From Candidatus Competibacter sp. (lineage in GTDB: Bacteria > Pseudomonadota > Gammaproteobacteria > Competibacterales > Competibacteraceae), in contig JARSSH010000057.1 in the NCBI GenBank assembly GCA_029624815.1, positions 110,611 to 174,610 of the forward strand: a stretch of 64,000 bases of DNA. The letters run 5' to 3'. How positions within the stretch are numbered: position 1 is the stretch's first letter; the number at the start of each line of letters is the position of its first letter. A program made the position numbers and the translations under genes. Shown here one piece after another: positions 55,815-64,000 of this stretch. Under the pieces are notes generated by a model. The model made no database searches. It saw nothing but the letters and a program-made list of their open reading frames with translations, and was not told where the DNA came from.

Positions 55815-58745
55815 TCAGCGTGTGGCCCGCGCCAGATTCAGCTCCAGTAATCGCCGTAGAATTTGGTCGTCGCCGAGATCCGCCGGCCAGCCGTAGGCGG
55901 CGGCGACGGCTTCATCCAGGGCGCGATGGGCGTTGGCCAGCCACGCCGGGCGCTGGTTGTAGAGGTTGGTCAGGGTGCGCTTCTTGAGTTCGGCGGCGTG
56001 TTCGGGCCTGGGGATCAGCCGGTCGGGGTAGGCCCTCACCCCCGGCCCCTCTCCCGCGGGGAGAGGGGAGATTTCCGGGATGCGCTCCACCCATGGCGAG
56101 GGGTTGAGCCAGTTCTCGCGCAGTTCGTTGAGGGTCCGGGCGGCGGCGGCGATGGCTTGGGCGCGCGGGTCGGCGGCGTAGGCGCTGGCCGGGATGTTCG
56201 GGGTCAGGCCGGCGGGGAAGGGGAAGGTCTCGAAGGTCATGGTCGAGTTGTAGCGGGGACGATCTTCCAGCGTTCCCCCTTTCGCTAAAGCCCAAACGAT
56301 ATGAAACCGCGACGACAGCACGCCAAAGGTCGCGTCGTCCTCGCGGGGAATCACGATCAGACTGTGTTCGGGCGCGGCGCTGATCGGAAACCAAACAAAG
56401 AAGCGATGCTTGGCGGTTTCCGGCGTGGCGATGTAGCGCGTCAGGCCCGCCAGTTTACGGCGCAACTCTGGGCGTGGGCGACCATGCCGCCACCAGTACT
56501 CAACCCGCGATTTCTCGCGGTTGTTCATCCGCACTGGTTTCACCTTCGCCAAGACATGAGCGAAAGGCATTTCGTAAAGGGCCGCTTCGCCCTCGCTCAA
56601 GTCGGCGCCGAAGTCGATGACCCAGCGGCCCTTCCAACCCTGGGTGACATCCACGCCGTTCCAGATCGGGCGCAGCACTTCGCTGTTCGATCGGCCATGC
56701 GGATTGGGTTGGCCCAACCAGCGTCGCGCCGTGTCGCCATCCACCGCGAATGCGCCCGCCAGACACAGGCCGAAAAACGAGCAACCGGCATTTTCCGGCA
56801 ACGGGCGCGCTTGCGTTAAATCCAGTGCGCCGGTGGTCTCGTTCGATCCGGTCAAATCGGCGTGAATCGCGGCGACGGGCTGGCCGTTCAGAAAAATCCC
56901 CCCGGCTTCGCCACCCCCCTTTTTCAAAGGGGGGTCAAGGGAGGCGTGGCTCCCCCCTTTGAAAAAGGGGGGCTGGGGGGGATTCCCAAACGCCACCAGC
57001 GACACCCGCACCGCCGCGCCTTCGTTGATCCATTCCAGATCGGACCAGGCGTGAAAGATCACGCCGCTCGCCCGGATGCGTTCCAGCACCGGTCGGTTGC
57101 GCTTCTGACGGATCGAGTTGGTCGCGACCAGTCCGGCCCGCTGCGCCAGTCCGGCTTCGATGTGCGCCCGCGCCTTCTCGAACCAGTAGCACACCAAATC
57201 GGCGCCGCCTGGAACCCGCCCCTGATAGGTCTGGCGTAGCGCCTCCACATACGCCGCCCCCAATTCGGATAATTGCTTCTTGTCCCCCAGGAACGGCGGG
57301 TTGCCGACGATGGCGTCCGCCGCCGGCCAGCTCGCCTCGCGGTCCCCGTCGAGCAGCGCGTCCCGGCACTCGATGGTGTCCAGCGGCTTGAGAATGGGCT
57401 GATCGTTGAGGCTGTAGCCGTGCCCCAGCATCCATTGAATCTCCCCGATCCACACCGTCAGCCGCGCCAGTTCCGCCGCGTAGGGATTGAGTTCGATCCC
57501 GAGCACCGCCTCCGGGCCGACCGCCGGGAAGCCGCGTTGCAAGCCCAGCGTTTCCGCCTCCAGCATCGCCTGGTGTTCGATGTCCTTGAGGGTCCGCAGC
57601 GCCAGGTACAGGAAATTACCCGAGCCACAGGCGGGATCGAGGACGCGGAAGGTGCGCAGCCGTTCCAGGAAGCCGTGCAGCCGGTCCGCGCCCTGCTGGC
57701 GGACTTTCGGGCCGGTTTTGCTCGTCCGGCCGGCGATGTCCGCCTTGACCGCCGCCCACTCCGCCAGCAGCGGCTCGCGGATGCTTGGATCGACCAGCCG
57801 GCGGATGGACCCGGCGTCGGTGTAGTGCGCGCCCAACTGGCCGCGCTTGTCCGGGTCGAGGCCGCGCTCGAACAGGGTGCCGAAGATCGCCGGTTCGATG
57901 GCGGACCAGTCCAGCGCCGCCGCCGAGTGCAGGAGATCCAGGTCGGCGCGCTCCAGCGGCAGGCAAGCGTCGTCGTCGAACAGCCCGCCGTTGAACCAGG
58001 CGATGCGGGTCAGGCCGAACCGGCCGCCGCTTTGCATGGCGCGAAACAACCCGCCGGCCAGGGCGGGGAATTCGGCCGGGTTGCGGCGGGCCTCGGCCAG
58101 CAGGTCGCCGAACAGGCGATCCGGCAACAGCCCGATATCCTCGGCGAACAGACAAAACAGCAGGCGGGTGATGAAGTGCGCCACCGGTTGGGGCGGGTGG
58201 CCGCGCTGGCGCAGGCGCTGCGCCAGGTCGCCCAGCAGGCGCGCCGCCACCTCGGTGACCGCTTCCCGCGTCTGGCCGGGCTTGAGCCGCTCGGGCTCGA
58301 CGAACGCCCAGCGTAGCTTTTGCAACTGGTCCGGGTCGGCCAGGTCGGCCAGCGCCAGCCGGTGGACGACGTTGACCGTGTTGGAAAAGTGGGTGTGGAT
58401 CTCGATCGTTTCCATGTCGGACGCGATCAGCAGCGGCGGGTTTTCCAGCGCCAGGGCGTATTGCCGCAATTGCCGCAGGGCCGCGTTCAAGTCCTTGTGC
58501 TTGCCCTTGTATTCCCAGGCGAAGCAGTGCCGCCGCCAGACATCGGCCCAACCATCGCCGCCGCCGGTCTTCTTCGCGCCCTTCTCGAAAGTGAACCACT
58601 CGCCGCGCGGGTCGGCCTCGGCGGGCGGTTCAAGGTCGAGCAGCCGGCAAAGACCGATGAAATGCTGTTGAGCGCCGCTGCGCTCGTTAAGCGTGCTGTC
58701 GCGCCAAGTGCGGATAAAGGATTCGGTCTGATCCGGGGCGGGCAT
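55815..58745 (-). CDS. Type IIL (MmeI-like) restriction-modification enzyme, single chain
   Basis: Combines endonuclease, N6-adenine methyltransferase and target recognition in one 976-aa polypeptide, for host defence. ATG 58745 is preferred to a TTG at 58754. Nuclease: Asp68-x9-Glu78-Tyr-Lys80, exactly the D-x9-ExK spacing of MmeI. A helical connector follows. Methyltransferase: motif I DPACGSGNFL (about 370) and catalytic NPPF (about 481). Target-recognition domain in the C-terminal third. Two palindromic elements sit in frame: 56895-56984 (about residues 588-617) and near 56033-56072 (about 892-905). The second lies beyond the target-recognition core. Whether the enzyme is active with these inserts is unknown. 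Confidence 0.88.
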   Translation of the reverse strand: MPAPDQTESFIRTWRDSTLNERSGAQQHFIGLCRLLDLEPPAEADPRGEWFTFEKGAKKTGGGDGWADVWRRHCFAWEYKGKHKDLNAALRQLRQYALALENPPLLIASDMETIEIHTHFSNTVNVVHRLALADLADPDQLQKLRWAFVEPERLKPGQTREAVTEVAARLLGDLAQRLRQRGHPPQPVAHFITRLLFCLFAEDIGLLPDRLFGDLLAEARRNPAEFPALAGGLFRAMQSGGRFGLTRIAWFNGGLFDDDACLPLERADLDLLHSAAALDWSAIEPAIFGTLFERGLDPDKRGQLGAHYTDAGSIRRLVDPSIREPLLAEWAAVKADIAGRTSKTGPKVRQQGADRLHGFLERLRTFRVLDPACGSGNFLYLALRTLKDIEHQAMLEAETLGLQRGFPAVGPEAVLGIELNPYAAELARLTVWIGEIQWMLGHGYSLNDQPILKPLDTIECRDALLDGDREASWPAADAIVGNPPFLGDKKQLSELGAAYVEALRQTYQGRVPGGADLVCYWFEKARAHIEAGLAQRAGLVATNSIRQKRNRPVLERIRASGVIFHAWSDLEWINEGAAVRVSLVAFGNPPQPPFFKGGSHASLDPPLKKGGGEAGGIFLNGQPVAAIHADLTGSNETTGALDLTQARPLPENAGCSFFGLCLAGAFAVDGDTARRWLGQPNPHGRSNSEVLRPIWNGVDVTQGWKGRWVIDFGADLSEGEAALYEMPFAHVLAKVKPVRMNNREKSRVEYWWRHGRPRPELRRKLAGLTRYIATPETAKHRFFVWFPISAAPEHSLIVIPREDDATFGVLSSRFHIVWALAKGGTLEDRPRYNSTMTFETFPFPAGLTPNIPASAYAADPRAQAIAAAARTLNELRENWLNPSPWVERIPEISPLPAGEGPGVRAYPDRLIPRPEHAAELKKRTLTNLYNQRPAWLANAHRALDEAVAAAYGWPADLGDDQILRRLLELNLARATR
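56046..56068. repeat. CCCCTCTCCCG palindrome core inside the restriction gene
   Basis: CCCCTCTCCCGCGGGGAGAGGGG is the same core as in the elements at 55079, 55223 and 58870, here flanked by GCCCTCACCCCCGG on one side. Read on the minus strand it codes SPLPAGEGPGVRA in frame. Confidence 0.75.
56895..56984. repeat. 90-bp in-frame inverted-repeat insert inside the restriction gene
   Basis: Outer AATCCCCCC (56895) and GGGGGGATT (56976-56984) enclose two 21-bp arms at 56914-56934 and 56952-56972 that are exact reverse complements. The unit is 90 bp, exactly 30 codons, and codes the low-complexity NPPQPPFFKGG...PPLKKGGGEAGGI segment. Confidence 0.8.
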
Positions 58746-58805
58746 GGCGTTCAATCCGTGACGACGGCGGGCGAGGTTTAAAGGCGTCGAAATATTGATG
58801 CAAAA

Positions 58806-58953
58806 TATAGCAATTCTGGATCAATGGTGGTTGCTTGCTCGCCGCGCCCTCACCCCGCGCTGACGCGCTCCCCTCTCCCGCAAGCGGGAGAGGGGTCGGG
58901 GATGAGGGGAGTTGAATCATCCGGGCGTCCACAACCCGAATGGGATGGTTATA
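58806..58953. mobile_element. MITE-like palindromic element, copy 3 (inverted)
   Basis: 148 bp from TATAGCAATTC (58806) to GGATGGTTATA (58943-58953). The core is the reverse complement of copies 1 and 2 with palindrome at 58870-58895. It lies between the restriction gene and the PLP decarboxylase gene, so the restriction gene is bracketed by opposed copies. Confidence 0.8.
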
Positions 58954-58988
58954 GTCAACGTGGGCGAGCGGGGTTTACGGTCCACCCG

Positions 58989-60224
58989 TCACACCAAGAC
59001 CTCCACACAGGGCGGATGGCCGAGAAACGCGGTCGGACTGGCGGTCAGCCCATAAGCGCCGGACTGGAACACCACGATCAAGTCGCCGACATCGGCTTTC
59101 GCCAGCTCCATCCGGTCGGCCAGAATATCCAGCGGCGTGCACAGCGGCCCGACCACCGTCACGACTTCCCGTTCGGTTCCGACGACCCGGTTGCCGACCA
59201 CGACCGGATAATTCTTGCGGAGCACCTGGCCAAAGTTGCCGGACGCCGCCAAGTGATGATGCAAACCACCGTTGGTAATCAGGAAAGTGTGGCCGCGCGA
59301 CACCTTGCGATCCACCACCTCGGCGACGTAGAGGCCGGCTTCGCCGACCAGATAGCGGCCCAGTTCCAGCACCACTTGCGCCTGGGGTAGTCGTGCCTCA
59401 ACCACCGGCAGCCAGCGTTCCAGATTGACGGCGATCGGCGTCAGATCGAGCGGCTGGTCGCCAGGGAAGTAGGGAATGCCGAAACCGCCGCCGATGTTGA
59501 GCAGGCGCACCGGTCCCGGCGCGTCGGCCGCCAGCCGCAGCGCCAGCTCGAACGTGCGGTCGTGCGCTTCGACAATGGCCTCGGCGCGCAGATTCTGCGA
59601 GCCGGTGAAGATGTGAAAGCCCTCAAAATCCAGTTCCAGCTCGCCGATCCGTCGCAGCAGCGCCGGAACCTGCTCGGCGTCCACCCCGAACGGTTTGGGG
59701 CCGCCGCCCATCTTCATCCCGGAGGCTTTCAGCTCGAAATCCGGGTTGACCCGCACCGCCGTTCGGGGTCGCTGCCCCTGTTCCCGGCCCAGGCGGGCCG
59801 CCGTTTCCAGTTCCCGGACCGACTCCAGATTGATCGTAATGCCGGCGGCGATGGCGGCGGCCAGTTCCGGTGGCCGTTTTCCCGGACCGGCGAAGCTGAT
59901 CTCGGCGGGACTCATGCCGGCGTCCAGCGCGACGCGCAATTCGCCCAGCGAGGCGACATCCAGTCCATCCACCAATCCGGCCATGTGCCGGACCAGCGCC
60001 GGCATCGGATTGGCCTTGATCGCATAATGTAGCTTGATGGCGGTTGGTAGTTCGCCGCGCAGCAGCGCGACTTTTCGATCCAACAGGCGGCGGTCGTAGG
60101 CGTAAAACGGGGTTTGTCCGACCCGCGCCGCCAGTTGGGTCAGCGGAATGCCGCCCACCCGCAAACAGTCGTCGATGGTCGGAAACTGATCCATCGGCCA
60201 GTGGGCGGGGCGGGTTGTACCCAT
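58989..60224 (-). CDS. PLP-dependent decarboxylase, exosortase-A-system associated
   Basis: Type III fold ornithine/diaminopimelate decarboxylase family, 411 aa. PLP Lys in KLHYAIKANPMPALVRHM, GLDVASLGELRVALDAG, phosphate loop LNIGGGFGIPYFPGD, and GPLCTPLDILADRMEL with the catalytic Cys. The sequence follows the family that accompanies exosortase-A/EPS loci (TIGR03099 type) more than true LysA. It lies 3' of the acyl-CoA ligase on the same strand, the usual order. Substrate unknown. Confidence 0.85.
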   Translation of the reverse strand: MGTTRPAHWPMDQFPTIDDCLRVGGIPLTQLAARVGQTPFYAYDRRLLDRKVALLRGELPTAIKLHYAIKANPMPALVRHMAGLVDGLDVASLGELRVALDAGMSPAEISFAGPGKRPPELAAAIAAGITINLESVRELETAARLGREQGQRPRTAVRVNPDFELKASGMKMGGGPKPFGVDAEQVPALLRRIGELELDFEGFHIFTGSQNLRAEAIVEAHDRTFELALRLAADAPGPVRLLNIGGGFGIPYFPGDQPLDLTPIAVNLERWLPVVEARLPQAQVVLELGRYLVGEAGLYVAEVVDRKVSRGHTFLITNGGLHHHLAASGNFGQVLRKNYPVVVGNRVVGTEREVVTVVGPLCTPLDILADRMELAKADVGDLIVVFQSGAYGLTASPTAFLGHPPCVEVLV

Positions 60225-60245
60225 CGGCGTATACCTTATTAACCC

Positions 60246-61838
60246 TCAAACAAGCGATTCCGGAAATAGCGTGCGAAACTCCTCGACCAGGTTTTTGCGG
60301 TCGATCTTGCCGTTGGGGTTGCGCGGCAGGTCGGCACGGCGGACGATCACCCGCAAGGGCGTCATGAAGTTGGGCAAGTGTTGTTTGCAGCGGGCGATCA
60401 GCGCGCTTTCGTTGAAATCGTCGCACAGCGGCTTGACCACGGCGACCACCGCCTGGCCGAGCATCGGATGCGGAATGCCCAGCGCCGCCGCTTCGGCCAC
60501 CTGGCCGCTGCCGTACAGCACTTCTTCGATCTCGGTTGGGCTGACCCGATAGCCGGAGGTCTTGATCATGTCGTCCTTGCGGCCGATGAAATACAGGAAC
60601 CCCTCCTCGTCGGCGCGCACCGTATCGCCGGACCAGACCGCCGGTTCGGTCAAGGGCAGGCCGGGGTTCTGGCCGGGCGCCGGGCGGAAGCGTTCGACGG
60701 TCTTGATCGGATCGTTCCAGTAACCCAGCGCCACCAGCGCGCCGCGATGCACCAGTTCGCCCGGTTCGCCGGGCGCGCAGGGCGAGCCATCCTCGCGCAC
60801 CACCAGAACCTCGGCATTGGGAATAGCCTTGCCGATGGAGTCCGGCCGGCGCTCGATTTCCGTCGGCGGCAGATAGGTGGAGCGGAAGGCTTCGGTCAGG
60901 CCGTACATCAGGAACGGGGTGGTTTTCGGCAAGACTCGGCGCAGGGCCGTCAGGGTGGCGCGCGGCATGGCCCCGCCGGAGTTGGTGAAATAGCGCAGGC
61001 TGTCCACCGCCGCCGCCGGCCATTCCAACTGCGCCAGTTGCACCCACATCGGCGGCACCGCCGCCAGTCCGGTGATCCGCTCGCGGGCGACCGTGTTGAT
61101 CGCGTCGCGCGGCAGCAGATAATCCATCAGCACGACGCGCGCGCCGACCGCGAAAGCGGTGGTCATCTGGCTGAGGCCGTAATCGAAGCTGAACGGCAGC
61201 AGCGCCAGAATGCGGTCGTCGGCCCGGTTGTCGAGGTATTCGGCGACGCTGAAAGCGCCAGCCAGCATGTTGCGATGCGATAGAATCACGCCCTTGGGTT
61301 TGCCGGTGCTGCCCGAGGTGTACAGAATGGCGGCCATGTCGATGTCGATCGTTCGCGCCGCCGCCCGGCCGGCGTCCGCTTCCAGCAGTTCGGACCAGTC
61401 GATGACTTGGATGTGGTGCATGCGGCGGCCGATGGACGATATTCCATCGGCCAGCACCAGGCTGTGCAGGTCCGGGCAGTCGGCCAGCACGGGTTTCAGC
61501 AACTCCGCTCGGTCGCGCGCGGTGATCAGAACCCGAACGTTGCAGTCGCGCAGGATATAGGCCACCTGCTCGGCTTTTAATAAGGGATTGATCGGCACGA
61601 ACGCGCCGCCGGCCAGCGCGGCGCCAAACAGGGTGACGACGGTTTCCAAGCGCTTCGGCAGGTAGACGGCGACCCGCTCGGTTCGATTCAGGTCGAGCGC
61701 CAGCAAGCCGCGGGCCGCGGCCTGAATCAGACTGGCGAGAGTGGCGTAATCCAGGCTGGTTCGCCGGTGAACGACCGCGATGGCGGTGGGCGTGCGCTCC
61801 GCCTGTTCGAGAATGAGTTCGTGCAGCAGTTTGACCAT
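60246..61838 (-). CDS. AMP-forming acyl-CoA ligase, exosortase-A-system associated
   Basis: Activates a carboxylate by adenylation. 530 aa from ATG 61838 (MVKLLHELILEQAERTP), the family start, although no ribosome site is visible before it; the frame is open to 62411. ANL motifs: AAILYTSGSTGKPKGVILSH (P-loop), MYGLTEAFRSTYLPP, SGDTVRADEEGFLYFIGRKD and PRNPNGKIDRKNL with the catalytic Lys. Matches the ligase family paired with the decarboxylase above (TIGR03098 type). Probably part of EPS or surface-modification chemistry together with the genes at 1-8799. Confidence 0.87.
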   Translation of the reverse strand: MVKLLHELILEQAERTPTAIAVVHRRTSLDYATLASLIQAAARGLLALDLNRTERVAVYLPKRLETVVTLFGAALAGGAFVPINPLLKAEQVAYILRDCNVRVLITARDRAELLKPVLADCPDLHSLVLADGISSIGRRMHHIQVIDWSELLEADAGRAAARTIDIDMAAILYTSGSTGKPKGVILSHRNMLAGAFSVAEYLDNRADDRILALLPFSFDYGLSQMTTAFAVGARVVLMDYLLPRDAINTVARERITGLAAVPPMWVQLAQLEWPAAAVDSLRYFTNSGGAMPRATLTALRRVLPKTTPFLMYGLTEAFRSTYLPPTEIERRPDSIGKAIPNAEVLVVREDGSPCAPGEPGELVHRGALVALGYWNDPIKTVERFRPAPGQNPGLPLTEPAVWSGDTVRADEEGFLYFIGRKDDMIKTSGYRVSPTEIEEVLYGSGQVAEAAALGIPHPMLGQAVVAVVKPLCDDFNESALIARCKQHLPNFMTPLRVIVRRADLPRNPNGKIDRKNLVEEFRTLFPESLV

Positions 61839-61954
61839 GCGTGGAGGAGGAAGGAATCCGGTAGGCGAATGATGAATATAATTATGAACGATAATGGCCG
61901 GCGCGGTGACGGACGCCGGCGGGATAATTTCCCGGCTGGCTTGGAGGGAGGCGC

Positions 61955-62212
61955 ATGAAATCCCAGTGGGTCGAACCGATCCTGGTGCTGTATACGACCA
62001 GTGGCTGTCACCTGTGCGAACAAGCCGAAGCGTTGGTCCGGCGGCAAACCACCGGGGTCGGCACGGTCGAAATCGTCGACGATGAGGAGTTGCTGGAACG
62101 GTACGGTGTCCGCATCCCGGTCCTGCGCCGCCTGGACACTGGGAACGAGCTGGATTGGCCTTTCGACGCGGACGGGGTCCGGCGTCTGCTGGGTAGCCAT
62201 CAGCCCGTTTGA
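61955..62212 (+). CDS. Glutaredoxin-like (DUF836) thiol protein
   Basis: 85-aa thioredoxin-fold protein. The redox site is CHLC in LVLYTTSGCHLCEQAEAL; a cis-Pro follows in GVRIPVLRR. ATG 61955 has GGAGG upstream. Divergent from the ligase; followed by an intrinsic terminator. Confidence 0.85.
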   Translation: MKSQWVEPILVLYTTSGCHLCEQAEALVRRQTTGVGTVEIVDDEELLERYGVRIPVLRRLDTGNELDWPFDADGVRRLLGSHQPV

Positions 62213-62298
62213 GCGGATTTTGCACGTTTTGGAATGGGTGTGCCCGATGATCGTGCAAATCACTCCGCGACCCGGCGACGACGCCGCCCATTCGAAAC

Positions 62299-62330
62299 AG
62301 CCGGGACGCCGTTCCCGGCTTTGTTTTTTT
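62299..62330 (+). terminator. Rho-independent terminator after the glutaredoxin-like gene
   Basis: AGCCGGGA (62299-62306) and TCCCGGCT (62313-62320) form a perfect 8-bp stem with a 6-nt loop, followed by TTGTTTTTTT. The clearest intrinsic terminator in the window. Confidence 0.85.
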
Positions 62331-62419
62331 AGCGTGACCGCCCGCCCCCTCTTTCCATGGAGGGTGGAGGAATTTGGGAGAAAGGGGCGCTTCGATAGCC
62401 TGAGAGGACATCCACGATT

Positions 62420-64000
62420 ATGAATAACGCAGCAGCGATTCGCCGGGTGGCGGTTCTGGGCGCGGGCGTGATGGGGGCGCAGATCGCCGCCCATCTGGCC
62501 AATGCCGACGTGCCGGTGGTGTTGTTCGACCTGCCGGCCAGGGACGGCGATCCCAACGGGGTCGTGACCCAAGCCATCGCCAACACGATCAAGCTCAGTC
62601 CGGCCCCATTCGCCGTCAGGGAGCGGGCCGACCTGATCCATCCCGCCAACTACGATCAGCGCCTGGAGGAGCTGCGGAGTTGCGATCTGCTGATCGAAGC
62701 CATCGCCGAGCGTGCGGATTGGAAGGCCGACCTGTACCGGCGGATCGCGCCCTATCTCAACGAGCGGGCGATTCTGGCCACCAATACCTCCGGCCTACCG
62801 CTGAGCGTGCTGGCCGAGTCGGTGCCAGAGGCCGTGCGCCCGCGCTTTTGTGGCATCCATTTCTTCAATCCGCCGCGCTACATGGCGCTGGTGGAGCTGA
62901 CTCCCTGCCAAGCCACCGATCCGGCCATTCTCGATTTGCTGGAAACCTTCCTGGTCAGCACCTTGGGCAAGGGCGTGGTCCGCGCCAAGGACACGCCGAA
63001 CTTCGTCGCCAACCGCATCGGCGTGTTTTCCATGGCGGCGACCATCCATCACACCCGGATGTTTGGATTGGGGCTGGATTTGGTGGACGCGCTGACCGGT
63101 CCGGCCATCGGCCGGCCCAGGAGCGCCACCTACCGCACCGCCGACATTGTCGGCCTGGATACCATGGGCCATGTGTTCGAGGGCTCGGCGCTGGCGTTGC
63201 GCGATGATCCGTGGCAGCGCTATTTCAACCCGCCCGCGTGGCTGGCCGCGCTGATCGACAAGGGTGCGCTGGGTCAGAAAACCAGGGCCGGCATCTACGC
63301 CAACAAGGGCAAGCAGGTGCTGGATACGGCCACCGGCAACTATCGGGACGCCGGCGCCCAGCCCGACGAAGCGGTGCAAGCCCTCCTCAAGATCGAAAAT
63401 CCCGCCGAAAAATTCGCCGCCCTACGCGCCAGCGCACATCCGCAGGCCCAATTCCTGTGGGCGATCCAGCGCGACGTGTTCCACTACGCGGCGGTGCTGC
63501 TGGCGGAAATCGCCGATACCGCCCGCGATGTGGATTTTGCCATTCGCTGGGGTTTCGGCTGGAGCATGGGACCGTTCGAGATCTGGCAAACGGTGGGTTG
63601 GAAACAGGTGGCGGCCTGGATCGAGGAGGACATCGCCGCCGGCAAGGCCATGACCGCGACACCGCTGCCGGCCTGGGTCAAGCAAGTGGATGGCGCGCAT
63701 CGGCCCGAGGGTTCCTATTCGGCGCTGGAGGGCGTCTACAAGCCGCGCTCCACGCTGCCGGTTTACCGGCGCCAGCTTTATCCCGAGCGGGTGCTGGGCG
63801 AAGCGCTGCCTCGTTACGGCGAGACCACGTTCGAGAATAGCGGCGTGCGACTGTGGAGCAGCGGCGACGGCATCGGCGTGCTGAGCTTCAAGAGCAAGAT
63901 GCACACGATCGGCGACGAGGTGCTGGACGGGGTGCTGGAGGCGTTGCGGATCGCCGAACAGCGCTTCGACGGTCTGGTGCTGTGGCAAACCGAAGCGCCG
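62420..64000 (+). CDS. 3-hydroxyacyl-CoA dehydrogenase / enoyl-CoA hydratase family protein, 3' partial
   Basis: Beta-oxidation enzyme oxidising 3-hydroxyacyl-CoA with NAD. ATG 62420 follows GAGAGGA; the frame is open to the window end (527 codons). Rossmann VAVLGAGVMGAQIAAHLANA, LIEAIAERADWKADLY, ATNTSGLPLS, catalytic His-Glu segment FCGIHFFNPPRYMALVEL and PNFVANRIGVF are present. A second HAD-C-like half follows (RDVDFAIRWGFGWSMGPFEI), then the first strands of a crotonase-like domain (GVLSFKSKMHTIGDEVLDGV). This order, dehydrogenase before hydratase, is that of the FadN-type protein, not FadB. Confidence 0.9.
   Translation, partial: MNNAAAIRRVAVLGAGVMGAQIAAHLANADVPVVLFDLPARDGDPNGVVTQAIANTIKLSPAPFAVRERADLIHPANYDQRLEELRSCDLLIEAIAERADWKADLYRRIAPYLNERAILATNTSGLPLSVLAESVPEAVRPRFCGIHFFNPPRYMALVELTPCQATDPAILDLLETFLVSTLGKGVVRAKDTPNFVANRIGVFSMAATIHHTRMFGLGLDLVDALTGPAIGRPRSATYRTADIVGLDTMGHVFEGSALALRDDPWQRYFNPPAWLAALIDKGALGQKTRAGIYANKGKQVLDTATGNYRDAGAQPDEAVQALLKIENPAEKFAALRASAHPQAQFLWAIQRDVFHYAAVLLAEIADTARDVDFAIRWGFGWSMGPFEIWQTVGWKQVAAWIEEDIAAGKAMTATPLPAWVKQVDGAHRPEGSYSALEGVYKPRSTLPVYRRQLYPERVLGEALPRYGETTFENSGVRLWSSGDGIGVLSFKSKMHTIGDEVLDGVLEALRIAEQRFDGLVLWQTEAP

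Noticed and set aside
61839-62411. N-terminal extension of the acyl-CoA ligase to 721 aa
   Set aside because: Would run through the divergent glutaredoxin gene and a terminator; the family start is at 61838.

Overview
The window is GC-rich, densely coded bacterial chromosome. Gene content points to a gammaproteobacterium: QmcA/NfeD, RlmKL, YadG/YadH, PhoB/PhoR, SixA, Ppx, a Mg-type HemB, and an exosortase-A type exopolysaccharide (EPS) toolkit. A class I-like PHA synthase, a phosphate/polyphosphate block and an EPS locus together recall storage-polymer-forming, floc-forming bacteria such as the Competibacter group. That placement is inference only; no rRNA or tRNA gene was seen.

Layout. (1) 1-8799: an EPS secretion and polymerisation run on the + strand: outer-membrane export protein (5' end outside the window), Wzc-like tyrosine autokinase, a J-domain/coiled-coil/NTF2-like membrane protein, a TPR protein with a jelly-roll-like end, a three-repeat FecR-like secreted protein and a Wzy/ligase-type polymerase. 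A transglutaminase-like lipoprotein, a YdfG-type SDR and a WecA-type initiating transferase follow (8806-11319). (2) 11498-22738: housekeeping genes (nfeD-qmcA, DUF1285 pair, lytic transglycosylase, cob(I)alamin adenosyltransferase, PHA synthase, rlmKL, YbaK-type deacylase, Tat-exported DUF882 peptidase). Two unusually AT-rich non-coding islands lie at 16100-16560 and 21800-22100. (3) 22832-35438: a C4/C5-dicarboxylate module. A TRAP transporter (dctPQM) lies divergent to a five-gene operon of two SmtA/SmtB-like CoA-transferases, a Meh/Ich-type hydratase, a malyl/citramalyl-CoA lyase and an Mct-type mesaconyl-CoA transferase; a second CitE-like lyase is near. The operon sits between the two halves of a YadGH ABC transporter. 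(4) 35706-42300: UspA, TrxB, 2-Cys peroxiredoxin, then phoB-phoR-sixA-ppx behind a recognisable Pho box. (5) 42351-45681: two translationally overlapping genes of unknown function that share an N-terminal motif; one carries a CPCC-like zinc knuckle. (6) 45747-49209: fatty-acid-hydroxylase family protein, hemB, an unknown gene and aroE. (7) 49300-55008: a small type VI secretion island with a TssB-TssC-like fusion, VgrG, a DUF4123 adaptor and an internally duplicated partner protein. (8) 55009-58953: a single-chain type IIL restriction-modification enzyme flanked, and invaded in frame, by palindromic repeat elements. (9) 58989-61838: the PLP decarboxylase and acyl-CoA ligase that accompany exosortase-A loci, then a glutaredoxin-like protein and a 3-hydroxyacyl-CoA dehydrogenase running off the window end.

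The most distinctive items are the predicted mesaconyl/citramalyl-CoA operon with its transporter, the unknown gene pair at 42351-45681, the T6SS fusion island, and a MITE-like family with TATAGC(C/A)ATCC ends whose GC-rich core also occurs in frame inside the restriction enzyme gene.
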